A DNA stretch of 64,000 bases from Talpa occidentalis. Taxonomy: Eukaryota; Chordata; Mammalia; Eulipotyphla; Talpidae. Every line of letters starts with the position of its first letter. Position 1 is the first letter of the stretch. A model generated the notes under the pieces. That model was not told the origin of the DNA, ran no database searches, and saw only the letters and a list, made by a program, of their open reading frames with translations. A program made the translations under genes and the position numbers. Positions 56,101 to 64,000 of this stretch are shown here, one piece after another. The DNA lies in contig NW_023604295.1 of assembly GCF_014898055.3 (NCBI RefSeq), positions 98,781,591-98,845,590 on the forward strand, written 5' to 3'.

Positions 56101-59100
56101 GCAAGCATTCAACTAAACTATAGACAAAGTATGTTCACCTATGGATCTTTATTACCTGGTACAGTACAACTGGCATTTAATATGTACTTAATATTATCTA
56201 AATAAGTAAATCAATACATTAACAAGATGATCTAAATAGTCTTAACTTAGTGGTATAAGAAGCAGGACATACTAGAAGTAACCAGAAGAAAGAAAAGGTA
56301 GTAACAGTAAAAATATCTGTCTTGCAAGCTTTGCAATAGAAACTGAGAACATAGATGACAATATATAACAACAGAAATTAGCTTAACAAACATTGACTTG
56401 TTCTATTTATTTTTAAAATCTACTTTATCAGGACTTTGATGATTTTGATCTGCTGCAGTCCCATGTAGAGAAAAATTCCCTTCTTAATGATGAATCTTAA
56501 ATTTCCAACTATCTTTACGTATGCTTTATTTTTTAGATTTTTTTTTTAATGCATACAAGAACTGTGGTGTAAGCCATAGGTGTGGGGGGGTGAGAGGATT
56601 CACCAGAGACAAAGTAGGGAGTAGAACAGGTGCATCCATTGAAATACACTGCTGAGGGGAGCAGCAGGCAAGACAGGAGAGGTGAGCTTCACTATGTGGG
56701 TTAGCTCCCTGGCTGGGGATTGAACTCATGTTGCAGTGGCTGGCAACAGTGGCAGTGGCTGGCGATAGCGTGAAAGTGCTGAGACTTTAACCCCTGCACC
56801 ACCAGGGATGCCCAAATTTACACATACTTTTTTTTTTTTTTTTTAAGATTTATTTATTTATTTATACAAGCAGTGGGTACAGTGAGAAGTGCAGGAGGGT
56901 GAGAGAATTCACCAGAGCCAGAGCAGGGAGCAGAGCCGGCAGAAGGACCCAAGTACACTGCTGAGGGGAGCAGCGGGCGGCAGGAGAGGTCTGCGCGCCA
57001 TGTGGGACCCTCCTCCGGTGGCCCGGGAGCAGCCGGGGATCGAACCGGTGCTGCAGAGGCTTTGGTCAGCTTCGCAACCCAGCGCTCAACTGCTGCGCCA
57101 CCAGGGAGGCCCTACACATGCTTTTAAAGAGAAATATCAGTGGCCTGCCTGGTAGCATCGGGGGTTAAGTCTCACCACTATCACCGCTAAGGACTGAGTT
57201 TGATCCCCCACAGACCTCTCCTGCCTTGCCTTCTGCTCCCCTCAGCAGTGTACTTCAGTAGACCCCCTATTCAGCTCCCCACTCTGTTTCTGGTAAATAC
57301 TCTCACCCCACACACCTCTGGCCTTCACCCCAATTCTTATATGCATAAATAAATAAATCTAAAGTAAGAGAAATATCAAATAATAAATGTCTACATCATT
57401 TCTCTTTTTTTTTAAACCCAAGCATATAATCCTCAAATCCATCACTATAAAACCTGGTTCTCTTATGTTTCCTATATAAATAAGTCTATTAAACAAATAC
57501 TTCATTTATACAGGATATATTAGAAATACACACCCTCTCCTACTCACAGCTCCCATAAAAGGCCTGTACAGTTAGAGGAACTAATTAAGTAGCCATCATA
57601 AGAAGCCAATATATTCTGCAGAACAGCACCACTTACCCAACACAACTCTAATGTCTTCACCATCCAAACATAATATCCAGGTATTGGTGGTTTTTAATCT
57701 GTTCTCCATATACTTCTTGAGACTTTTCCCATTAATTTCCAGGGTATATTCATAAGCAAAACCACTGACAGCATCTATTTTTATGGTTGCTTTTGTCTTT
57801 GCAGCTCCAACACAGAAGGTTTCTTTGCCTACTAATTTGAACATCCATTCTCTCCTAATCTCTTCCTAAGTGATAAAATATAGACAAACAAACGGAAAAA
57901 AAATTAATATCTAATTTTAGAAATAATTTAAGTGAGCAAATGGTAATGCTATTTAGATGTAATTTTTTTTAAAAAAAAGAGTTATTTATTTTTGCATAGA
58001 AGAACTTAATGTAGGCCAGAGGTACAGGGTTGAGAGGATTCACCAGAGACAGAGTGGGGAGCAGAACAGGCAGACTGACTGAAATACACTGCTGAGGAGA
58101 GCAGCGGGCAAGTCAAGAGAGGTCTGCTGCACCATGTGGGTAGCTCCTTGGCCAGGGATCGAACTCAGGCCTTAGTGATGATAGTGCTGAGACTTAACCC
58201 CTAGGCCACCAGGGAGGACCTAGATATAAGTTTATTAATGTATGACACAAGGTTTTAGAAAATAAAGGCAATTTAAGTTTAAACATTAGATATTAGTATA
58301 GCCTATGAATTTTGTAACCAATATTAGTGTGCTTTTCTTAGGAAAATGATATCTGCCAAAGTATAAAGATAACCACAATAATAGAAAAGACTTGAATTCA
58401 CATATGAGAATCTAGATTAACAAAATCAGGTTTCTCTGATACCATGTTTTTATTATACAAAGCAACATATTTTTTTTCTTACCTTCCCATCAATATATAC
58501 CACTCTTTTGCCTGATGTGGTTCCATGTTCAAATTCAATCTTATGGACTCCGTCACTTAAAGCAACATCCCAAACAGCTACAAGATCTGTCATTTTTTCC
58601 AAGTTATAAGGAGGGCTAAGGAAATAAAGCAGTTATAATTGGTAAAAGATATAGTGATTGAAAAACCAATTAATCCTTCCAAGAAGAAAATATGATTTTT
58701 AAAACCCCTGAAGTTACAAAATAAAATGACATTACCTAAGCAATCTTACATCTTCTTTTTCTTATATACACTCTTCCTTTAAGATGAAACTACTATATAA
58801 GGCTATTTAGCCAGATAATTCCAAACAAAGTCACCTTAATATTAATAGGATTTAGAATCTATCAGTTTATCCACATTAGTGTTCTAAGATAGGCTACAGA
58901 ATAATACTTGGAAAGGTCAGTAAAAAAAACTCTCTGCTTCTCCTTCACTTCATTTAAAAAGCACAGTATGTAATTATGGTGGTTTGTTTTTCAGATGCAA
59001 TCACTACCAAATAAGAACTCTCTAAACCTTCCATACTTAACTAATGACTAGGGGTTCACAAAAAGGGTTCTAATTTTTTATTCTAAGGCTGAAGAAAAGA

Positions 59101-60206
59101 GAGATCCCGGAATGTCCTATAATAGAAATAAAAATGTTATGAGGAAAAAAAGTCATTCTTGTCATCACTCCAGGAAATCTTAAAAAAAATAATGGACTCT
59201 ATGTAAAAGTTTCTATTATAAGAAGCTCTCCTCCCAAATATGTGCTATGTGATAAATATTTTGACATTGGTATAATTTCTCTATTTGAGGAAAGTAATAT
59301 TTATTATAGTAATAATGATTACAGAAAAGTTATTAACTGCTTGCTGTATGTCAGTCACTGTTCTAAGAGCTTTATACATATTAACTTGTAGATTCCTTGG
59401 CATGAGATACGTGATATTACTATCCCTGTTTTATAAATGAGGGAACTGAGGTTCAAGAGAGGTTAAGGAGGGCCTCCCCGGTGGTGCAGTGGTTGAACGC
59501 TGGGTTGAGAAGCTGCCCGCAGCCTCTGCAGCGCCAGTTTGATCCCCAGCTGCTCCCCGGCTACCGGAGGAGGGTCCCACATGGCGCACAGACCTCTCCT
59601 GCCGCCCGCTGCTCCCCTCAGCAGTGTACTTCGGCCCTTCTGCCTGCTCTGCTCCCCGCTCTGGCTGTGGTGAATTCTCTCACCCTCCCACACTTCTGAC
59701 TGTTGTATAAATAAATAAATCTTTAAAAAAAAAAAAAAGAGAGAGGTTAAGGACTCATCTAAGGTCACAATGACAGGAAGTAACAGAGATGGAATTTAAA
59801 CCTAGCACTCATGCGTCAGAGCCTGTTCATCCTACTGTTCATTCATTCTAATCTCTGTGTGCTCTAGATCAGAGATGGCAAATGGAGTTTAAATCATTTT
59901 AAAGTGAGAACTTCAGGAACTTTGTAATTCAAGGAATTTGGACCTTACAGCCTTGTCCTATGGGAAAGGATGTCACATTAGAGGTAGTCACCTTCATGCC
60001 AGGTATTTACTAGCCTTGCTCTAAATCACAGAGAAATAAAACCAGGCATTCTAAAATTTTATGAAATGTGTCCCTAAAAAAGTGGACTGGATAGCTGTTC
60101 TGAATGAGTAAAACAATCTTGAAAGTTTCAAATGCAATTTTATTGCAATGTAAGACATTTACCTTTCGTCATCTTCAAAGATAGGACTGTCATCTCCAGA
60201 TGCCAT
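47036..60206 (-). CDS. FAIM: FAIM, complete coding region, short and long isoforms
   Basis: Encodes Fas apoptotic inhibitory molecule, a small cytosolic all-beta protein. In the literature the short form dampens Fas-triggered apoptosis, supports NF-kB/ERK signalling in neurite growth and limits protein aggregation; the neuron-enriched long form stabilises XIAP. Joining exons 58593-58483, 57865-57637, 49704-49655 and 47182-47036 gives a 178-residue protein (human 179) starting MTDLVAVWDVALSDGVHKIE. An upstream exon (60206-60163) adds MASGDDSPIFEDDES and the acceptor-side sequence adds PPYNLEK, giving the 22-residue N-terminal extension of FAIM-L (200 aa). All junctions are GT-AG with consistent phases and no stop interrupts the frame. 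The C-terminus here ends NREIPEIL rather than the EIPEIAS I recall for human, a small divergence caused by an earlier stop. It converges on PIK3CB with about 8.6 kb between the poly(A) signals. Confidence 0.96.
47323..47603 (+). mobile_element. SINE, type B
   Basis: In the last FAIM intron, about 145 nt upstream (transcript sense) of the last exon. Flanks AAGGTTGTA at 47314 and 47604. Confidence 0.9.
48525..48590 (-). other. Near-perfect inverted repeat (hairpin)
   Basis: Two 27-nt arms, 48525-48551 and 48564-48590, are reverse complements except for one position, separated by a 12-nt loop. It lies in the last FAIM intron. The size fits a pre-miRNA-like hairpin or a small palindromic element. 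No identity is claimed. Confidence 0.8.
49180..49290 (+). mobile_element. MER5-like DNA transposon fragment
   Basis: 'caaagtgtcacctacggacc', 'tggcatcagctggggaaatg' and 'tttgagaagcagtggtataa' resemble MER5A. The orientation is tentative. Confidence 0.6.
49655..49704 (-). CDS. FAIM: FAIM exon, residues 114-130
   Basis: Small 50-nt exon too short to stand out as an ORF. Acceptor TTACAG at 49710-49705, donor GCA|GTAAGT. It encodes (E)KDTMDVWCNGKKMETA, matching the conserved VWCNGKK segment of FAIM. Confidence 0.94.
50780..51780 (+). mobile_element. Old L1 fragment, sense, split by a SINE
   Basis: Decayed ORF2: 'atggggatttatcctaaaca', 'tagaaatagcacagtgccca'. Interrupted by the SINE at 51086-51367. 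Confidence 0.65.
51086..51367 (-). mobile_element. SINE, B-like
   Basis: Duplications CCTCACTCAATTTTG (51071-51085) and CCTCACTAAATTTTG (51368-51382). Splits an old L1. Confidence 0.92.
51789..52048 (+). mobile_element. SINE, type B
   Basis: Head gggcctccctggtggcgcaa. Internal deletion before the B box (gcaatccacagcacgagttc). Confidence 0.9.
52620..53145 (+). mobile_element. MIR split by a SINE
   Basis: 'cctgggttcgaattccagct' at the left and 'tgcttagcatagtatctgcc' right of the SINE at 52806-53083 are one MIR. Confidence 0.8.
52806..53083 (+). mobile_element. SINE, type B, inside a MIR
   Basis: 13-bp duplications AATTTATGTAAAG at 52793-52805 and 53084-53096. Confidence 0.92.
53345..53500 (-). 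mobile_element. MIR
   Basis: 'ccccattttacagaagagga' and 'agaatttgcccaccacacag' fit an antisense MIR. Confidence 0.75.
54165..54290 (+). repeat. Duplicated segment, copy 1
   Basis: About 126 bp closely matching 55840-55964 in the same orientation (shared blocks include 'acatttgaccaattctcaa' and 'ccaagagtgcaatcaacaaa'). Family not recognised. Confidence 0.85.
54692..55018 (-). mobile_element. SINE, type A with extended 3' end
   Basis: 17-bp duplications AATTATGTCATATTTTA at 54675-54691 and 55019-55035. The tail on + shows GAGGCATGTTTTATTT. Confidence 0.94.
55840..55964 (+). repeat. Duplicated segment, copy 2
   Basis: Second copy, 1.67 kb from the first. Roughly a dozen differences and small indels. 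Confidence 0.85.
56528..56813 (-). mobile_element. SINE, type B, old copy
   Basis: Type B body. Near the head a short local duplication (gtggctggc twice) is seen at 56736-56763. Confidence 0.85.
56832..57112 (-). mobile_element. SINE, type A
   Basis: Flanks TACACATACTTTT (56819-56831) and TACACATGCTTTT (57113-57125). Short tail form. Confidence 0.92.
57140..57365 (+). mobile_element. SINE, type B, diverged
   Basis: 13-bp duplications AAGAGAAATATCA at 57127-57139 and 57366-57378. Lacks the segment between the B box and 'cagacctctcctgcc'. Confidence 0.9.
57637..57865 (-). CDS. FAIM: FAIM exon, residues 38-114
   Basis: Acceptor CTTAG, 229 nt, donor TTGG|GTAAGT. It encodes EEIRREWMFKLVGKETFCVG through SGFAYEYTLEINGKSLKKYM and NTWILCLDGEDIRVVL, the first beta-sandwich core. 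It ends with the first base of a Glu codon that the next exon completes. Confidence 0.96.
57966..58220 (-). mobile_element. SINE, type B
   Basis: Between FAIM coding exons. Flanks TAGATGTAATTT / TAGATATAAGTTT. Confidence 0.88.
58483..58615 (-). CDS. FAIM: FAIM exon with short-isoform ATG, residues 1-37
   Basis: Acceptor TTTCCTTAG, with exon sequence from 58615; the ATG of the short form is at 58593-58591 (A at -3). The 22 nt before it read in frame as (S)PPYNLEK when joined to the long-form exon. It ends VVYIDGK with donor AAG|GTAAGA at phase 0. Confidence 0.95.
59320..59830 (-). mobile_element. MIR split by a SINE
   Basis: 'tctaagagctttatacatat', 'tttataaatgagggaactga' and, right of the SINE, 'ctaaggtcacaatgacagga'. 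Confidence 0.8.
59470..59739 (+). mobile_element. SINE, type A, inside a MIR
   Basis: 14-bp duplications AGAGAGGTTAAGGA at 59456-59469 and 59740-59753. Short tail form. Confidence 0.93.
60163..60206 (-). CDS. FAIM: FAIM-L specific exon (alternative start)
   Basis: ATG (cat at 60204-60206) lies in a strong Kozak context (A at -3, G at +4). It encodes MASGDDSPIFEDDE plus the first two bases of a Ser codon, then donor GAAAG|GTAAAT. A possible acceptor (TTAAAG) would start the exon near 60221. This is the known long-isoform start exon. Skipping it leaves the short isoform starting at 58593. Confidence 0.9.
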
Positions 60207-61289
60207 GGTTAGCAAAACAGTCTTTAATCCAATTAGCAGGCAGGAAAGAAAAGAGCAGAATTGCAGCAAAGAAAGGTTGAGAGCAACAAAGATAGCATCT
60301 GCAAAGGATTTTTGAAACTTTGCGATTCATTTCTTAAATTGCATGCAGTTTCTGATGAAAACAGCTTTTACATACAATATAATTGCAATTTCCAATTTTC
60401 CAGGGAAATAAGTCATGTAAATTGACTTATCATATTTTTCCCTGTTATGGATTTATAATATCCTAAAACTACAGAATAAATTCTTGCTTATTTCAAGTAT
60501 TATATCACATCAGAGCTGCAAGAGATCTAGAAGTCCTCTGGGTCCCATGCTTCTCATACTGAGGCAAAAGGAGCCCCAAGGGTATACATTAAACTCCAGG
60601 ATAAACAGAAATGATCTTCTGGTAGCATCAATGTTACAGAGCAGTAACAAATTAAAAATGTAATCTTTAGCTTAAATTTTAGAAGACTATGTTGTGGTGT
60701 ACTAAATACTTAAATTTTTTTTTTTTTTTAGATAAATTCAAAGAAATGTTGAGTTTTCAGGAAGCAGCCAGGGATATATACTTGTTTGCCTTCTAATTCG
60801 GTGACACTTACTCAAGCCCAGTTTATTCACTACTACCAATAACAAATCCACAAAAGTTATATGGTTTGCTCACATCACTAGCAGTTCCCAAGTCAGAACA
60901 AGAGCCCAGCACTCCTGGTACATTTAACTACACAGTAGCTGGGCTGTGGTGCTAATTTTCACAGAAGCAGAAACACATTATTCACATGCACAGGAAACCC
61001 TCCACATTTGACGATTTGGGGCTAAAACTGTATCCTTCCCATACCTACTAAAAAACAGACTGAGCAATTTTTTTACTCCCAAGATCTACCCTAGCCTAGC
61101 CAAGTGTGCTCTCCTTTTTAAAAATGAGATATTGCCAGTCTTTTTTGGCTGGAAATAGTCAGATGTCACAAATCATTTTTTGAAAGGTATTAATGAAGAG
61201 GTCTGCACACTTAAAAGCAATCCAACAAGCAAAGAATAGATAAAAATTTAGAATGAAAACTAGGTAAAGATTCAAAACATTTTTGTTTT

Positions 61290-61440
61290 TTGTTTTCCTT
61301 TTATTAATCATTTAATTTTTCTACATTGTTATTCATTTTTGTACAGTATTTGACTTCTCTCAGATGTAGTCCCCATAAATATCCCACCGCCAGTAAACTA
61401 TCACTATGGTCCCTTGTGCTCTTCCCATCCCTGTTTAGTT
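61290..61440 (-). mobile_element. L1 3' UTR fragment, antisense
   Basis: Shares the block 'tcaggtgtagttcccataaat' (here ctcagatgtagtccccataa) and 'tcccttgtgctcttccc' with 42820-42900. Confidence 0.65.
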
Positions 61441-61914
61441 AGAACCTTATAACTTTGTGGATTTTTCTAGTCTTAAGAAGCCCTAGGATAGCTCCTATGA
61501 AAGTGGAGAGTATCCTGCAACTACAAAAGCAAAGAGAAAATATAGCAAAAGAATAAGCCAAACAGCACAATATAAATTTGGATAAGGCATCTTTGTAAAT
61601 CAAAGTGGACTAGGAATATCATTCAAATTTTGCTCTACAACTTTTAGAGACTTTAGAAAATTCAATAATTCAGCAAACTTGAAAGAATTGACCCATTTTC
61701 CATTATAAAGAATTTCAAATATTATCACCCTAAGATAAAGCACAGTGCCATCTTCATTACAACTTTTTCCATAAAGAAGTAGATAAAAGACAATATAACA
61801 AATTACAAGGGAGGTTAGAAATCAAGAGTACATTTATTTTTAAATATTTGTCTGTAAACTATCAAATTCATTCATACACTCACCATTTATTAATGGAGTA
61901 TCTGCTTAAAGTGT

Positions 61915-62125
61915 TGGAAAAATTTTGGAAATAGATAGTGGTAATGGCTGTACAATATTGTGGATGAACTTAATGCCACTGAATGGTGCGCTTAAAAATA
62001 ATTAAAACAGCAAATTTCATATTATATATTTTACCACAACTTAAAAAATTAATACTGTAACTATTTTAAAAACATTGAGTTGTATACTTTAGGTACATTT
62101 TAAGTGAATTATACCTCAACAACAT
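61915..62125 (+). mobile_element. Old L1 3' ends, sense
   Basis: 'gatagtggtaatggctgtac', 'aatgccactgaatggtgcgc' and 'atattttaccacaacttaaa' match the usual 3' UTR end of old L1s. A second similar tail follows (62060-62125). Confidence 0.65.
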
Positions 62126-62989
62126 TGTTTTTTCAAAAAACCTAGGTGCCCTGTTGGCAGTGCTTCTTGGAATGTGATGACACCTATAACCAAAAGAGGA
62201 TCGCATCCGTCCTTGTTTCCGGTTTCTACTTTATTCACTTGAATGCCAAGTAACTGGATTTAATAAACACATGTCACATTCTAAATCCATGCAGCACATC
62301 ACCACTTATGTGCCAAACACTGAGATGGACACTAAGCTCACAGAGGGGGATTCTAGAAAGACCAAGAGATGATGACAGCAAGCAAGGACACTGTCCTTGT
62401 AAAGGGAAGCAGTAAAGGACAAAGTGGGTTCACAGAGAAGGGATCCCAGCTCTGCCAAATGGGAAGAAAGGCCAGGGAAGGCTGTGCTTTATAAGTTGTG
62501 AGCAATGAATTAATCCATTGTCATTTTAAAGCTCTTAAACGTACATTTTAGGATCATGTGACCAAACTGAAAAATTCCCTCTATTTTATTACAAAGGTGA
62601 ACAGGATGGATAAACAAATTCCATTTATTTTCACTGATGGAGATGATGTCACTCACTTGAAACTGTTTACGTATCTTCCAAGAAAGCTTCTTGAGCACCT
62701 AGTGACCTGCATCAGCACAATCTTCTATAATACTTTCTCTAGCGTCCCAATACTCATGTTTCAGAGTATGACTTAAGCTATTAAAACGTTCATTTACCCC
62801 CGGCTTGAATTTTCCCTTAATTTAGGGACTGTAGCGGTTTGTCCAAGCTAAACCTAAGTCATTTTTACAAAAAACTAAGATTCTCATAGGAATATGAGCT
62901 TTTCAGCAAAAGCCCTGAGTAAGGCCAGCCAAGGCAGTTCTCTTGAACACCCAGGGGTTGATTCTGAGACCTCCTGCAAAGCCCGTCTG

Positions 62990-63370
62990 GAAGCTACTTG
63001 GGCCAGGTATTGTCAAATGCTACAGGGACGGAGTGGGGTCGGGGTGTGGGGATACAAAAGTGAGAATAACTTTTCAGAGGATCGTTTTGCAACAGGTATC
63101 ACAAGCCTCATGAGGGATATACCCTAAACACATAGCCATGCTCCCCAAACCAGACGGAACGGCGTTCAATGAACTGCTTTTTGTAATAGCTACAGCCAGA
63201 AAAACACCTGTAAGTTAAGTTCACCATCATGGAAGGAGCCGCTTAGGTAAATCACGGTCCTGCCACTCAACAAATTAAACATCGAGAGCCGGGGACGAAC
63301 GCGGTGGTCAGTCCAGCACACACACACTGTTCAGCGTAGCCAATGAAAAGGATAAAGAAAAACACAACGC
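62990..63370 (+). mobile_element. Very old L1/HAL1-like fragment, sense
   Basis: Order of phrases (gcaacaggtatcacaagcct, gggatataccctaaacacat, ttttgtaatagctacagcca) parallels the ORF2 C-terminus of ancient L1s. Confidence 0.45.
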
Positions 63371-63469
63371 CGGGGTGGACAGGGAGCCACGCTACAGCGC
63401 TTGATGGTCCAGGCTCTGCAGACCGCGGCTCAGACTAGCACGGAAAAGGAAATGGAAGGAAACACAACT

Positions 63470-64000
63470 TCAGGCTAACGCGGGCTGCCCGGTGGGGGGC
63501 GGGGGGAGGGGGCTGGCTCTGATGCTTCCTTTCTTGTGCTTTCCTGTCCCACTTTTCCTACGGCGACAAGCGATCTTGGGGGAAAGGCGGCGGCCAGGAG
63601 GCCGGGGAGGGAGTGGGGGGGAGGCCGGTCGCAGGCCTGGTCGGCCCCGGCGCCCCCAGCCCGCCCCCCTCCCTGGCCGCTCCCGGCCCCGCCCCGGGCG
63701 GCCGCCCGACGCCCGAAGACCCCCGGGGCACCCCCGCGCGGGCCCGAGCCTCACCGCAGGGTCCCGGGGTCCACGCAGACACCGCCCACCACTGGGGCGC
63801 CCGCCCGCCGCCGCAGCCCGGAGATGGCCGCCGGCCGCGCCGCAGCGGGGCGTTCGGGGCGGCGCGCAGGGGCTTCCGGGAGCCGGGCCGGGGCCGCCCG
63901 CCTGGGCCGCCGCGCTCACCTGGGCGCCTGGACCGCAGGAGGCTCCGGGCCGCGCTGCTGGGGTTCGGGAGCCGACACTTAGGCCGCCTCTCGGGAAGCT
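63470..64000 (-). promoter_or_regulatory. FAIM: CpG island: FAIM promoter and first exon(s)
   Basis: Very GC- and CpG-rich block, abrupt against the AT-rich surroundings and open at the window edge. It has a GC box (CCCCGCCCC near 63688) and an ETS-type CTTCCGG (63873), and no obvious TATA box. On the - strand there are two good donors: CCCAG|GTGAGC with the exon ending at 63920, and CTGCG|GTGAGG with the exon ending at 63755. These suggest alternative noncoding first exons splicing to 60221 or 58615. The transcription start lies at or beyond the right edge. Confidence 0.75.

Larger units (their letters stand above)
49705..57636 (-). other. Long FAIM intron (~7.9 kb), unannotated parts
   Basis: 49705-50780, 52049-52620, 53501-54164, 54291-54674, 55036-55839, 55965-56527 and 57379-57636 have no recognised feature other than those listed separately. 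Confidence 0.65.
58616..60162 (-). other. FAIM intron between long-form exon and short-form ATG exon
   Basis: Holds the MIR with nested SINE at 59320-59830; otherwise plain. It is the intron that must be removed to make the long isoform in frame. Confidence 0.7.
60222..63469 (-). other. FAIM first intron, unannotated parts
   Basis: L1 remnants as listed. 60222-61289, 61441-61914 and 62126-62989 have nothing that I can support. Confidence 0.6.

Noticed and set aside
62558..62776. 72-codon + strand ORF in the FAIM first intron
   Set aside because: No recognisable homology, no splice or promoter context; a random open frame is sufficient.
63470..63982. Long ORFs on both strands (148-149 codons) in the CpG island
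   Set aside because: Both strands are open because the sequence is GC-rich and poor in stop codons. The compositions are Ala/Arg/Gly/Pro-rich with no domain. The block is better explained as promoter and noncoding first exon.

Overview
This window is vertebrate nuclear DNA from a placental mammal. It has long AT-rich introns, GT-AG splice sites, L1, MIR and MER repeats, and a CpG island at the right end. Two protein-coding genes can be reconstructed exon by exon and they converge. PIK3CB (class IA PI3-kinase catalytic subunit p110-beta) lies on the + strand: its last 12 coding exons run from 3543 to the stop at 36791. FAIM (Fas apoptotic inhibitory molecule) lies on the - strand: its coding exons run from 60206 down to the stop at 47036, and a CpG-island promoter/first exon sits at about 63470-64000. 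This tail-to-tail order is the one known at human 3q22.3. I see no novel gene system.

The organism is suggested by about 28 copies of a tRNA-derived SINE. Its head resembles GGCCTCCCYGGTGGCGCA, it has pol III A and B boxes, and it ends in (TAAA)n. It comes in a diverged 'GTTAAG...GTATTTCAGTC' type (B) and a younger GC-rich 'GTTGAGCGC...GTACTTCGGTC' type (A). I do not recognise it as a primate, rodent, carnivore, ruminant or horse SINE. My best guess is a bat, perhaps a horseshoe-bat relative, but that is inference and needs a repeat-library search.

Layout: 1-36791 is PIK3CB exons and introns, with a young 5'-truncated antisense L1 at 8663-10692 and an antisense ERV-L-like remnant (about 15175-18420) broken by later insertions. 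36792 to about 38125 is the PIK3CB 3' UTR. About 38.1-46.7 kb is the intergenic space between the two convergent 3' ends, with SINEs, L1 pieces, a MER5-like element and an RPL36 processed pseudogene (44053-44452). About 46.75-60.2 kb is FAIM. 60.2-63.4 kb is its first intron with old L1 pieces, and 63.47-64.0 kb is the CpG island.

The two genes act in different processes: p110-beta makes PIP3 downstream of GPCRs and receptor kinases, and FAIM is a small cytosolic anti-apoptotic and proteostasis factor. Nothing here shows they work together beyond adjacency. Points worth a second look are the intact FAIM-L start exon, a near-perfect 27-bp-stem hairpin in the last FAIM intron, a SINE subfamily with an extended 3' end, and several short duplicated segments that the recognised repeats do not explain.
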